Below, piece by piece: positions 8,756 through 19,985 of a DNA stretch of 26,027 nucleotides (its first letter is position 1; each line of letters starts with the position of its first letter). The position numbers and the translations under genes are program-made. The notes below the pieces were generated by a model that saw only the letters and a program-made list of their open reading frames with translations, was not told where the DNA came from and did not search any database. Source of the stretch: Takakia lepidozioides (lineage: Eukaryota > Streptophyta > Takakiopsida > Takakiales > Takakiaceae). Location: contig JAKLZA010000044.1 in assembly GCA_030704615.1 (NCBI GenBank), positions 1-26,027 on the forward strand, given 5' to 3'.

Positions 8756-11700
8756 TCAACCATTTACCATGCCAGATTGGCATACAGGAATGTAATTCCT
8801 AGAGAACTCAAGCTGGCCTGAACATGCTGATGGCATGGTCATGGATGCCCGAGATATGACATTACTAGATGAGAGACGGTTAACTGCCATGCCTGCTCCG
8901 AGCACTCCATTCTCCTCTGCTTGGCAACCAAGCCACACACATGAAAGGCGAGCCCAAGCAGCTGAGGCACGAGCGACACTTACTGCACTCACAACACTCC
9001 GGGCTGCAATGAAGCGCATTCTATAGACCATCCCAAGCTCGTTCCACATCTCATTTCCGATGAGCCCTGCATCCTGGATGCCCTCATAGCCAGCCAGGTC
9101 TGTACTGCTCACAAAAACTGGTGAGTCCTCGTTGTTCGTATGGCCTCCATCATCACTGTCAGTGTTTCCCATATTATCAGTGGTTGAAAATGTCATCAGG
9201 GAGGACGGGGGTGATAATGCAGGCAACGATTGTGCCATGATTGCCCCATGCATTTGTCTACTATACTCCTGAACAGCCTGCATCAACAGAAGGGAAGACA
9301 CAAGTGTGTCCATGAATTATACTCATAAACGCTTCCCTGCAAACATGACACTTCAGGGCAGGACAACAGTAGACTAAGATACATGTGCATCTTAAGAGAA
9401 TGTACTCATAAGACGTTGTGTGCTGTAGCCTTGTGGCCATTGACCCCGCGCCCAGTTTGGGCGGAACACAAAGGGACAGAACCTACCTTTGTCAGGGGCT
9501 GACGCTGGTAGTAAGACTTACATTGGAATAAACAATTGATAAACAACTGCATCTTAAGAGAGAAAGATGGAAAGAAGGCAGCCTCGAGGGCATCAGCTAC
9601 ATACATGCACGAGTCAGAAAACAGAACATGAAGAAAGAATTTACCCGCCATTGAGCAGTTGCCAGTAGCACACGAGGTCTCCTTGCCCGCACATACTGCA
9701 GAGCATCTAGAGGTGCCATTCCCCTATGCTTCACCTGCCAAACACACCCACACCATCTGGCTTTGAGAACTATGACAAATTCCACCAATGTCAGGACAGT
9801 GCTAGAAGCACCACATCCTGTGAGCATTGATCTCTAGCAACAACAATATGCCAGATCCACTTCAGACTGGCTTTGGACACAGGTAAACTTCCATCAGCCT
9901 TCTGGTTTAACAACTAGTAACATGTTAAAAATCAGTACAAAGATGCAATGGAGAGAGTGCTGATGGGGACACTCTAGGCCGTCAACTCACCAAATAGCAA
10001 AGCACAACAGTGGTGCTACGGCCACGGCCTGCCTTGCAATGTACATAGGTAGTCTCCCTTCGCTGCACATGATCTGTTCAACAAATAAAACAGCTGCATT
10101 AGCCAAAAGGAAAGCACTGTGTTTCAAGGTCATACACCATCTTCGTAGGGCTGGACAATCCTCACACTCATAACAAATGAGTTGGCTACAAGACTCTTCG
10201 ATCCACAAAGACCTGTCAAAACCAGAAACCCCAGTTTTCAAGAAGTATGTGAACTAATCCAAGTCCCAAAGACAGAAAAAAGGCGGTGAATCACCTATGT
10301 CTCTCCTCAGGAGGATGTGGGATCGGGAACACTTTAGTCCTTGCATGGAAATTAGTCCTTACATGGAAACTTATATAAACATACTGGGAACCTCCTGGAC
10401 CCAAGTAATGCCAGTAAGTTTTTTGCACTGCTGTGCCTCCCCTGTGGGGTAGACACAATAAACTCGCTATGACAGAAAACTGAGTATCTCAAGAGAAGAA
10501 TTGCTTCAATCCGGGTGTATATGTCCCTTTATAGAGGGACCCCTCTAGACCGTTCATTCAGCATTCAAAAGGTACTACCTGTTCCTAGGTATTACCAAAA
10601 AGCTATACCCACATGTAACTTTCACATCCCAACATTATCCAATTTTCTATGAACCCCACACTTAACATTGAAAGATGAATATCTTTACTGGACAGATTAA
10701 TTTCCAATAGCCGCCCGGGAGAGCACCTGCCAGGCCTCTTGCAACTGTCTGTGATCTGCAATTCTATGTTGGTCTAAATTGTTCTGGTCAACTGGCTAGC
10801 TCCTTAAACTTCTGCAGAATAACATAAAGAAAGAAGCTAACCATGGATGAAGTCCACAGCCCGTCGAATATCTGAAAAGGATGGAGCAAAAAGATAGTCC
10901 CTCGTAGGAATCACCAAATGCTTGATTGCATGCTCCTGGCCAAATTGACAATGGGAATAGATCATTAGCTACCACATGACCAACATACAAAATTGTAAGA
11001 GATGTTTCATGGGCAATAGCCTGCTAACTTGATCTATAATGTACCCTTGAGGGCACAGTCCTCAGAGCCCACAGTACACACTAATCCTACTGGACTGGCT
11101 GTGAGCAACGAGAGAGAGAGACAGACACAGATTTGTGCTCACCAAACAAATGCTTTACAATCACAACAGCTGCGCTAACCTTCCAGTCCATGCAATCTCT
11201 TCTGATTTCAATGAAAATGGAATGCCGTCACCCCTCACAGCCAGGCCATCCCAGTTAGGAGAGAGAGCGCAGGGAGAAAAGGGCACCTGGTACATGGAGG
11301 TAGGTACAAGGGTTTCATAAGACTCGTTGAGGGTAACCACAGCATGCACACCAATGCCCTTGAGCCGAACTACATCCCCTGGGAAAGGGACAGCGCCCAG
11401 CAACAAATACTGCACACCAGTTCCAACACTAGAAAACCTGTCAAAAATCGGCGAAATGTAAAATATGCATATCCTGACCTTATGAATAACATCGGACACC
11501 TAATCGCACAAAAACACAGGTCTACAACCATCAATGGGCAACTATTCTTCAGTGTATACACAGAATCTGCCAGAGATGGGGGCAATGCCAATTGTTACCA
11601 CCCGAAACGGCCACACTAGTAGCCCTTAATCCCAGCTTGAAAGACAGATTTGATTAGCCAAACCTTCACTAAAATCAATAACTCAATCTGTAATATTTGT

Positions 11701-12259
11701 TAAGGACCTTCTTCTGGAGACCTTTCCTTCATATTAGAACTCAGTCAATAAGATGCTTGCTTATTACATCACATTCTGATGAAGACCATTCCTCCCACTC
11801 GATCACATCACCTATTGCTTTGCTATTCCTGACTTCTCCTCATGTCCAGGTAGAGGTCGGGAAATGCTCTTAGAGAAAGCATCGTTGACTAAGAGAATCT
11901 AGCATAATTACACAGAGGATGGGGAGTACCTCCTGCAGAAAAAGAAAACATATCATGAAAGCTTAAGAAATAACCTCTTCCAGCTTAAATTTTAAAGACT
12001 TGTGGTACTCTGTGATTCCAAAGACAAAGAAGAAGGTTACCTGATCGATTTGATCCCACCACCGAAACTCAGACTGAAGTTTGTTTCGGACAACATTGTA
12101 GAGTAGAGTAGGATAGAAAAGCACTCTTGCTCCAGCTCCCACCACCACTCTTTTAGCCACCTTCTCCATGTTCTTCAGATCTTCCCCTGCTTTTGACACT
12201 GGAACCAGCATCCATCCAGACTTTTCTTGGTCGGCCTCCACAGCCACTTCTTCAATCAT
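8756..12259 (-). CDS. PTPMT1: PTPMT1-type PGP phosphatase, six exons
   Basis: Plant dual-specificity phosphatase of the PTPMT family, which removes the phosphate from phosphatidylglycerophosphate to give phosphatidylglycerol, a cardiolipin precursor made in mitochondria. Coding exons (minus strand): 12259-12041, 11409-11287, 10935-10842, 10073-9991, 9734-9645 and 9277-8756. All five introns (631, 351, 768, 256 and 367 nt) are GT-AG and the joined frame of 376 codons stays open. Landmarks in order are LFYPTLLYNVVRNKLQSEFR, YLLLGAVPFPGDV, TLNESYETLVPTS and IPTRDYLFAP, then the signature HCKAGRGRST with Cys158 and Arg164 of CX5R (Asp127 is a likely general acid), RRPRVLLATAQW, and the plant C-terminal block GNEMWNELGMVYRMR...ARLSCVWLG. 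The start ATG (MIEEVAVE) fits the MYIEEL start of flowering-plant homologues. It is somewhat longer than the roughly 340-residue Arabidopsis proteins, with an Ala/Val/Ser-rich insertion before ARLSC and a novel tail. Confidence 0.92.
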
Positions 12260-12303
12260 CGCTTCAATCGCAGCCAGCTTTCCCTTGTAAATAAACCCCA
12301 GCT

Positions 12304-14222
12304 AGGACAGAATTTGATGCTTGGTCACACTACTCTGAAAGCTAGTTCCCCTAATCCGTATCCCAGTGTTTGGCTTCACATCAACCGCAATACCTCATAG
12401 GTTGCACTGCAATGACTGCTCGGGGTCTTTCACAGCACTCGACATATGTATCCAACCTCTATTGGCATCAGAACACGAAACGGATTGCTCTGGCATCTGT
12501 AGATAAAGTTTTGACGCTCACGATCTAAGTATAGGAAATGGGACGGAACTCACAAGGTATGTTCGAACATCGGATCTCTCCTTAGCCAATGTTGCTTATT
12601 TTTGCTACACCTACTCTATACACTAACTGAAGGGGACCTAAGCCGTGTTTGCTCTCCTTAGTAGATCTGGTATCCACCACTTGGACTTGAAATGCCTCGA
12701 AGAAAAGGAAAGGAGAGGTCTACTCCGCATGCATTAAGTACGTATGAGGATCTTGTGTACCTATGCTCCTAACTCATGCTGACATTGAAGGGTTTGTACA
12801 TGATATGCCCTTCAATTGGAACGTTCTGTATAATTTTCCACTGTTCTTGCGCACCCCTTGAAGCACAAAGATCTCACGCCAACCGCCCTGGCTTCGTATC
12901 AAATGTAACACAGTCACTTCCACACATAAAATACATCAATGAAACACCGGTGCTTAACGAAGCGGGCAGTGTCTCAGTTTTCCTTTGCAATCCACCATAC
13001 TCCGCGGTTCCGCAACAACTTCACAGGGGAATTCGATTGACGAAACCTAGATTCTAGGTTGAGCTTAGAGCCTTGAAGAGACGCCCGTCCCCAAGCCTGA
13101 AACTGAAAATAAAAACACGGGCACCAACCTCTGATTCCCCGATCGATGCACAACCTGTCAGATTACCAAAGGCTGGAGCTTCAAACCGATGCTTAAGAAT
13201 GAAAGAACGCTCTGCAATGAGATCCCGCACTCAAAAAACCGAAATCGAGGATGGACGCCAATTGCGCGACACTCGCACGCCAAATTGCTACCAAGACCTC
13301 CCAGATCACCCCAACATCAAAATCATGCCGCCACAAGCATGAAATCGTTGCACCAGCGACGATTTCCACACACAAATGCGCAAGAAAAACATGGATGGCA
13401 GACCGGGGACCGGAGACCCGCTAAAGGGTGCTCCCACGTTCTTGAGGCATGGCATGGCATGGCATCCCATGTCATGCCCCCATCCATGCCCCATAGATGT
13501 GTGCCCCCCAATTATCCAGCAGATAACGAGAGGTCTGTCCTGGGGATAAACAAAGAAACCCCCGTTTTAAACCAGCGGACAAACTTTTAACCGTAGGTTA
13601 CAGCGGGGCGTCCTTTGACTAGACCCCACGTGCCGTACATGCAATCTGTCACCACAAGCCACGTGGGCGCGTTTACCGCCTCGATCTGACGAAGATGGAC
13701 TGACCTGAGCTACCGATCCGGAGGAGATCTCGGGGTCAATCTCCTTACTTATTAAATCTCAAATCGCCATAGTTTTATTTTGTTTTTCCCCATTGGTAGC
13801 GGAATCAGGGGTTGGCACGCACCCCATGCAAATCATCCACTTCACCACATCCGTTGCATTATTGTAAGAGCACTACCACCATTCATCCATCCTTCACTAT
13901 TACATTATTAGGGTTTGGATATCCGGAGGAGATGCGGAGGGTGTGTCAGAGTGCGGTGTGGGTCGTGGTCCCACAGGCAGAGTGATGGGGGCGAGATGGC
14001 GCAAAGGACAAGATCGACGCAGTGCGTGCTTCAATGGAAGAAGAGTCCAGGACTGATGCACCTGCTGGAATCATGGAGCACGAAAGATTGATGTATGTAA
14101 GGGCATGGAGATTGCATGGATGCAAGAGTTGTGAGGTTTTATTTAGTTAATGATATGAATTTCGGATAAGCCTCTGGATCCCACCAATCGTATTACGCAG
14201 ATGGGGCTTCTATCTACTTTGT
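12304..14222. other. No gene recognised; phosphatase upstream region
   Basis: This is the upstream region of the phosphatase gene. A TCCTAG acceptor-like site just upstream of the coding start (12302-12303) leaves room for a 5' untranslated exon. Four copies of GGCAT stand at 13446-13465. The open frames between 12776 and 13590 lack recognisable protein features and overlap each other on both strands, so I leave them out. Confidence 0.45.
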
Positions 14223-14534
14223 GTGGACTTTGTGATGGATGACTCGCTTTCCCAGGTTGGTTTGAGTCGATTGAGATTTCCTAACAAGATGCTTGAATGT
14301 GTCTTCTTCCAGTTGGATCGTGCAAACGTGAAGAATCTGTATTTGAGGTTAGGTAGATGGCTTGTTCGCTTGAACTATGGAGATGCCAGAATGTGGTCCT
14401 ACTTAAAAAACACCATACAAGAGCTTCCGGCAGATAGCAAAGTGGTAGCCACACAAATAGAAAGAAAGTGGTTGACAGTTCTTATGGGAATCCAAGATCC
14501 GAATAACTACTCGAACAGTCTGCTGTGGTTTTGA
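14223..14534 (+). CDS. Unrecognised short frame, possibly an exon
   Basis: An open frame of 103 codons starts at a GTG, so it would need an upstream exon or the internal ATG at 14235. The middle part (LYLRLGRWLVRLNYGDARMW, then SYLKNTIQELPADSKVVATQ) has a plausible amphipathic-helix character and a TTCCAG acceptor-like site just ahead of it (about 14307-14312). I cannot name a family. It may be one exon of a decayed or longer plus-strand gene, or chance. No neighbour helps to assign a role. Confidence 0.25.
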   Translation: MDFVMDDSLSQVGLSRLRFPNKMLECVFFQLDRANVKNLYLRLGRWLVRLNYGDARMWSYLKNTIQELPADSKVVATQIERKWLTVLMGIQDPNNYSNSLLWF

Positions 14535-15739
14535 GATCCAGGTTTGATGATGATATCATTTTGATGTGATAATTCATCTCTTCACCTACCTCAAAGCACT
14601 TAGGTAAAGAGTCTGCTCATGTGGTACAAACCTACTACTCCCTTCATAAGTGGAGTGATTTAAGTGGTGTGGTATGATGAGTATGACCACTGCACATAGC
14701 CACTCCACTCTTTAAGTTGTGTCTATCCTACTTGATGACTTGAATGAGTGCAATTGAAGGCACTACGAAATTCGTACTCTTTCTTTCTCCTATGCATGTT
14801 GTAGGAATGGTGCGGTTGTGGGGTGACTTGTTTCAGACATCATCACACGAAGTCACATGGATAATATGAACATGAACCTGCCAGCTGTTCGATTCAATGC
14901 CCCAGTAGAAAAATTGGTTCATTCCTGCATTTGGTTAACTGAGCAGCCAAAAGCTGAGCTTATAAGTCTTGATTTGGCAGAGATGATTATGTCTACATGT
15001 TTTCGAACACTATTTTTTAACAGTTTCAGTACTTGTTCTACTCGGGTTGGCCAGGGGTTTTGGTCGGACTCTCCCTCGTTTTTTCCTGTGTTTTGGGAGT
15101 GTGAAGAGAAGAATGTGGCACCGTGGATGATGATGGCCCAACCTTGTCTGCACCCTTTCTTTCAGACACGAATTTTGCGCAGGGATCGTCATGTTGACGG
15201 TTGCAGCGAACATCTTCGTTCGACCATCATTTTACATGTGTCTAGATAACGATCTCTTATTCGCATCCCAACCATTCTCAAGAAGCTAGCCTCAACCCTT
15301 GTCCTTCAATCTTACTGCAAGCTGTCAGATCTCATTGTGTTAAAGGCATATTCCCCCTCAATTGCAGAACTGCGATAAGCCCAAGGCAGGCAACCCATCA
15401 ACAAGGCACAAGAATAGAAAGGAGATTAGGGTTGGAAAGCCGGCAATAGATACAAGATAAACATGCAGCAAGGCCTCTCTATTCCCACCAGCCTATCCTG
15501 TGCAGAAGGCAGGTCTTTGTTGATGAACACTTAAGTTACAAAACCAGATTCTCCAATGATATGCTGGCATGCCATGCACCTTTTTGATATGGGCCATGCA
15601 CTACACACAGCCAGGTTCAGAACAATGTCTCTGGTCAAGTAAGGTTGTAACAAGGGCAAGGACCTGTGGATGCAAGCATCTGCAGTCCTTATGTTCGTTA
15701 TGTTGGTGGATGCAAAGAGTCGCATGATGGGCTCCAGTA
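14535..15739. other. No gene recognised
   Basis: An open frame at 14857-15249 on the plus strand (starting MDNMNMNLPAVRFNAPVEKL) has no family I recognise and turns low in plausibility after about 50 residues. The rest shows no coding signal, repeat or RNA gene that I can support. Confidence 0.4.
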
Positions 15740-16050
15740 ATACATATACATCATCCTCCAGCCAAGTGGGATCTCTGAACTCAATTGCCCACCGGTACAG
15801 TGGGAGAGCTTGTTCCAGAAACACTTCAATCGATCCATACTCCTATTAGATTTTGCAGGCAGCGGAAACAGACCCAATCGTCTGCTAGGCATGTTGTGTG
15901 CATGATATTTAGAGAGACTTGAACACATACAGAGGTCAATCAAAAACACCAAACGGAAAAGGTGAAGCAAGCAAGCTGCAGCAGCATGGGTCCAACCAAG
16001 GAACAGCCCAGGTGCAGCCTGGTCGAGAAACAGTGACATGGTCATGAAGG
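15740..16050 (-). pseudogene. DUF72-family gene fragment
   Basis: Two pieces match the DUF72 family, a TIM-barrel-like family of uncertain biochemical role. The upstream piece reads FLDQAAP (about 16010-16030) and, after a one-base frame change, LGCSLVGPMLLQL (about 15972-16010), like the FLERAxLLGxKLGPxLLQL segment. The second piece follows an AATAG acceptor, starts at 15842 and reads EYGSIEVFLEQALPLY, then RWAIEFRDPTWLEDDVYVLL, like the RYAVEFRDPSWLxEDVYxLL segment. The spacing fits a short intron. I could not find the N-terminal GTSGW-type start or the later YVRFHG-type segment, and the frame change breaks the product. It is a gene remnant or part of a very diverged gene; the family call rests on two short motifs. 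Confidence 0.5.
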
Positions 16051-16324
16051 ATCCTTCGGAAGCTTCATGTGGCGGCGGTCCCGTAGCTGTCCAATCCAAA
16101 CCCAAAACACGATCACAGAAAGAGAACAGTTGAATGTTGTCCAATATTGAGGTGACCAAGTGTCCAGAAGACGGCCAATATTTGTTGCTTGCATACATCA
16201 GCCTCACTGTGCAAATGCCATGCCATGCATCACCCCTCAACAAGCATGATCTAGTCTCCAACTCGTCATAGAGAGAGAGCGGTGACAGAACTGCATTCTA
16301 CCAACTCTAAACTAGACCATGACC

Positions 16325-16475
16325 AACAGTCACTAGCTCAGTTGGATAGTGCACTCAGTGCCACCCTAAGGTGACAATTGTCTGATTTTCCCCCTCAAGG
16401 CCCAGTAGTACCGTCGGTTGATGGACCTTGGTGTTCCTTGGGAAAAACAAAAGGAAAAAAGAAAAAAGAAAATTG
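16325..16475 (+). repeat. tRNA-derived SINE candidate
   Basis: A perfect RNA polymerase III A box, TAGCTCAGTTGG, lies at 16334-16345 in a context (GTCACTAGCTCAGTTGGATA) that looks like the 5' part of a tRNA. A degenerate B-box-like GTCTGATTTTCCCC follows about 45 bp downstream at 16380-16393. The element ends in an A-rich tail (AAAAACAAAAGG, then AAAAAAGAAAAAAG) at about 16443-16471. This order of A box, B box and A-rich tail is that of plant SINEs. It cannot fold as a complete tRNA. I could not find a clear target-site duplication. Confidence 0.45.
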
Positions 16476-16479
16476 TCGC

Positions 16480-16950
16480 CTTAGGGCCTCCGGGTGTCAT
16501 ACGAAACCATCGCAAGCAGCTGTTTGACGAGAAGGATAAATAGTGGAGACGCCTGCGTTTGTTAGGCCTCGCGAAGCTAACGATTGAGATGATGGCCGTT
16601 TAGTGGATTGAAGCACTTGTGTACAGCGGTTAGATCCATGGCCCACAAAATTATTCTTGGTGCAGTGATGAACCGTGTTAAAGTCTTTGCTGGAAAGGCT
16701 GGGTTGAAGGCAGTCATAGGACGGGTTGAGACGCAATTATTCACAGAAGGATGGGAATAGATACATAGCTAAAACTCAAGGGGCCCAGGTGAGCATAACA
16801 AGGTGGAGCACTCGATCAGATGTGGTGATCTTCTCATGTCTGTTTGTATTTGGGTTTTGAGGATCTGCCGTTACAAAACGACTGTTCTGTTCTTTGATAT
16901 GTGCAGCTGTCTTGTAATTGGAGCTTTTGTGTGTTTGTACTGAAACTGTA
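16480..16950. other. No gene recognised
   Basis: No coding frame or repeat that I can support. The last 60 bases are T-rich and end in the TAACAG splice acceptor of the exon that begins at 16955. Confidence 0.4.
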
Positions 16951-16954
16951 ACAG

Positions 16955-18420
16955 GCAAGTGTGCAGGGTCCGCAAGAGAAGCCTGAGGTGACAGCTGGAA
17001 GTATTACATTGGGCCCTACTGCCAAGATGTACATTGCTTCTCCTGATCCAATTTCGTGGGTGGGGCCTTACCAAGCTGCGGAGATTCAGCTTCAGCCCTA
17101 CGCTTCGAGTTTTATGAACAACGTAAAATTTTGCATTCTACTGGAGTTTCTGTCAAATAGGAAAACAAAATCATTGAACTTCATGTCCCTTTGTACTTGG
17201 TGCATCTGAAGACCACTTATAGCAGTCCAGTGATGCATACATCGTCTGTCGAGTACATGTCGGGTACATTGCTGTATATAGGGCTTGGCTATCTCCTCTT
17301 GCTATTGTTCTCCTTGGTACATATCTGTGATGGCAATGCTGGAGATATGGAGCACGCACAAGCAGTTTAGAGGTTCGAGGGCTGCTACCTTTCCTGATCA
17401 AAAGATGGAGGTTGCTCCTCGTTTTCTCAAGGCAATTGCACCAGTTTCCATGTGTTCATGTTCATGTTAGCTCGGGTCTAATATCAAGCTGGAGTCTAAG
17501 CCCAATGTGTTATCTTAGCAAATGCTGTGATTTTGAGCCACCTTATTTTGCAATGTAAGCCATATCTACTTTCTGAACAACATAGTGGAGGCTAGTGGTT
17601 TAGCATGGCTTTGCTTGTCCATATATTTGACATGCATGGCGGTTATTATATTATTCTTTGTTGGATATTATATCTCTGGAGTTTAGTATGGCTTTGCGTG
17701 TCCACATATTTGATGTGCATGGCTTAGTCTTTGAGACAAGCACATGACTATTGGCAGGATCAACTTGGTAATTATCCTCTGCCGTAAGCTCTCACAAAAA
17801 GCTCTTTCCTCGGACCATGCAGTTGCATTTGATGCATGACACTTTCTCTATATATGATCTCAGGCTGAGAAGACGGTGGAAGGTTGCAAATTGTATTGTT
17901 CAACAACCGTTCCGCTTTCATTGGAGGACGAAATAATACAAGAGGCAGCACTAACTGCCATTGAAAGTGCAGAACCAATATCATTCTTGGAATTGTTGAG
18001 CAGGGTAGCTGCCGAATACAAGTTGGTCTTTGAGGTTGTGCAAGGTCAGGTATGGTGGTTTGGGTTGTCGTCTGCGAGCCGTAATATGGCAGTTTCAGCC
18101 CTGATTTCCCAGATGTTTACTTTGCTAGATAGTGAAGGCTCAAAGCATGAAGTTTTGCTTAAAGCTGCAGTCCACTACGAGACTAGCGCTTATGTACATG
18201 ATTGGCAGTTTTGTGGTGCCTCCTGGACCTAATTTACAGCCAAGATCTACAACATGGATTGATGCAAAGCTGACTACTCTACTATTGGTAGTGGAATTCT
18301 TATCTCCCGACATGGGCAAAAAAATCGCATCCAGTGCAAAGCAGATTGTGCTGCAGCTGGTGTCCAATACTACTGGCTTGGTTGCTCCGTCAAAGGCTGG
18401 ATGGAGTGTTCAACCCTATC
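16955..18420 (+). CDS. Unrecognised spliced gene, partial or decayed
   Basis: Two convincing exons are visible. Exon 16955-17122 sits between a TAACAG acceptor and a GTAAAA donor, is phase 0 at both ends, and reads ASVQGPQEKPEVTAGSITLG and on to YASSFMNN. The next exon starts at 17864 after ATCTCAG and reads AEKTVEGCKLYCSTTVPLSL, followed by a helical stretch ending EYKLVFEVVQ at about 18046. After that the frame is unclear. One frame runs on to a stop at 18232; another, PPGPNLQPRSTTWIDAKLTT, is open to 18428; and a third plausible segment (AYETEGTVHRSDGQVILAPF) follows around 18425-18540. Joining CAAG to CGCTTATG at about 18186 would unite the first two frames but uses weak splice sites. I do not recognise the family. 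The 5' end is not located. Confidence 0.4.
17599..17723 (+). repeat. 42-bp direct repeat inside an intron
   Basis: TTTAGCATGGCTTTGC... (17599-17640) is repeated as TTTAGTATGGCTTTGC... (17682-17723), both ending ATGCATGGC or GTGCATGGC, with about 37 of 42 bases equal and a 41-bp AT-rich spacer. It lies in the intron between the two exons of the unrecognised plus-strand gene. Confidence 0.75.
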
Positions 18421-18649
18421 AAATATAGGGGCATATGAAACGGAGGGGACTGTCCATAGGAGCGATGGACAAGTTATTTTGGCGCCATTCAACATGCCTA
18501 TTGACTTTCAAATCCCTTCACAGCATCAATCTGAAGGATTGGTAGAGTGCAGGTGTACAAAATGCGGGAGGAGAAGTACTTGCTGGACCTGCAAAGAGTG
18601 GATAGTCTCTGGCTATAACATGTGCAAGATTTCACTTCATAGCCAGATG

Positions 18650-19071
18650 TAGCTGATGACTGCTTTTTGATGGCTTCACGGTGCATCCGTTACTGCCCCA
18701 ACTTGCTTGTGCCCACAACAATGTTATCTCCACTCTTTGATTGTGCAATGACTGGCATCACTATCCAACACAGGTCTTTTGCCCTGCCATATTGTACCAA
18801 ACAGGATCCATGTTTCACTTGTAGCATTTCTCCTGAAACCTTAGTGACCTTTACAACCTTTTTAAATATTTTTGCCAGTGGAGGACGAAGATGTAGTCCA
18901 CGTTCCTGCTCCAGCGGATGAGGATATTTGAGTTTCACAGTTTTGTTGCTCTTCCGTAGTTCACTCTCTCCCAATTATGTGAATATTGCTACCTGCAATT
19001 CGATTGTGATCGTTTAATTGACGCAGTGGTGCTACTGTATGCAATGAGGTTGTCTTCTTTGCACACACACA
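18650..19071. other. No gene recognised
   Basis: Open frames on both strands here are short and overlap. I see no family match, RNA gene or repeat. It separates the unrecognised gene from the tandem-repeat zone. Confidence 0.4.
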
Positions 19072-19430
19072 CAAGGGGGGCTAATTCCAAGGGGAAAACA
19101 CCAACCGACCAAGATGAATGGATTAAAATGCATGGGGAAAACCTCAAAGGGGAAAACCCCAAGGCCTATCACTCAAGGGGAAAAAATCACACCAAAGAAA
19201 AACCACGGGAAAAAACCACAGGGGTAACCCACCAAAGAAAAACTGCAGAAGGGAAAAAACCACAAGGGGAACCCACCAAAGAAAAACTGCAGAAGGGAAA
19301 AAACCACAAACCACAGAGGGGAAAATCCCACAGTGGAACCCATCAAAGAAAAACCACAGAAGGGAAAAGGAACACACGGGAAAAAACCCCACGGAAAATC
19401 CACGGGGTTTTTTTCCCAAAAGGTTGCAAG
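19072..19430 (+). repeat. T-poor tandem repeat of GGGAAAA-type units
   Basis: The plus strand is almost free of T over about 350 bp and is built of AAGGGGAAAA, AACCACA and ACCCACCAAAG blocks. The clearest unit, ACCCACCAAAGAAAAACTGC plus AGAAGGGAAAAAACCACA, occurs at 19227 and again at 19271 (period 44 bp), with a diverged copy at 19338. A 155-codon open frame runs across it only because stop codons need T; its Lys/Gly/Thr-rich translation has no protein features. It is likely non-coding repeat DNA. Confidence 0.75.
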
Positions 19431-19566
19431 GGAAAGCCCACCAAATTCCCTCCGTTGCAAGTTCCTGTGACTTGTTCTTTTCAAGCACTCTAAAAGGGGA
19501 AAAATGTTATTTTTCCTTTAGGGAATGTGCCAAAAGCTCCTTGTGATATATATCAGAAAGGAAGTT

Positions 19567-19973
19567 AGGTGACTTGTTTCCAGTTTGTGACATGGGTGAG
19601 GACCTTAAGGAGGATCGGAAGGGCGTACCTACCGTTGGCACTAGAATAAATTTCACTTAGGGCAGGGAGAAAACCTCTGAATAATAAACAGATGCAAAGC
19701 GGTCAGGTAACTTTTTTCCAGTTTGTGACATGGGTCATGAGGACCTTAAGGAGGACCGGAAGGGCATACCTACCATTGGCACTAGAATCAATTTCAAACT
19801 CAGGGCAGGGAGAAAACCTCTGAAGAATAAACAGATGCAAAGCGGTTAGGTAACTTGTTTCCAGTTTGTGACATGGGTGAGGACCGGAAGGGCGTACCTA
19901 CGGTTGGCACTAGAATCAATTTCAAACTTAGGGCAAGGAGAAACCCTCTGAAGAATAAACAGATGCAAAGCGG
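19567..19973 (+). repeat. Three-copy tandem repeat, about 138 bp
   Basis: Three head-to-tail copies stand at 19567-19704, 19705-19847 and 19848-19973. Each starts AGGT(A/G)ACTT and contains CCAGTTTGTGACATGGGT, CGGAAGGGC(G/A)TACCTACC and TTGGCACTAGAAT, then AGAATAAACAGATGCAAAGC (AATAATAAAC in copy 1). The third copy lacks about 14 bases (CTTAAGGAGGACC type) found in the others. No protein frame is kept. It marks the 3' side of the SnRK1 pseudogene. Confidence 0.9.
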
Positions 19974-19985
19974 AAAGGGAGACTG

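Noticed and set aside
16325-16400. Functional tRNA gene
   Set aside because: The A box is perfect, but no acceptor stem, anticodon loop or standard B box can be formed.
19026-19493. 155-codon Lys/Gly/Thr-rich open frame
   Set aside because: It exists because the plus strand is almost T-free, so stop codons are rare. It follows the DNA repeat, and has no protein motif.
19567-19973. CRISPR-like array
   Set aside because: Only three long copies with no unique spacers, in a plant nuclear context; it is a plain tandem repeat.
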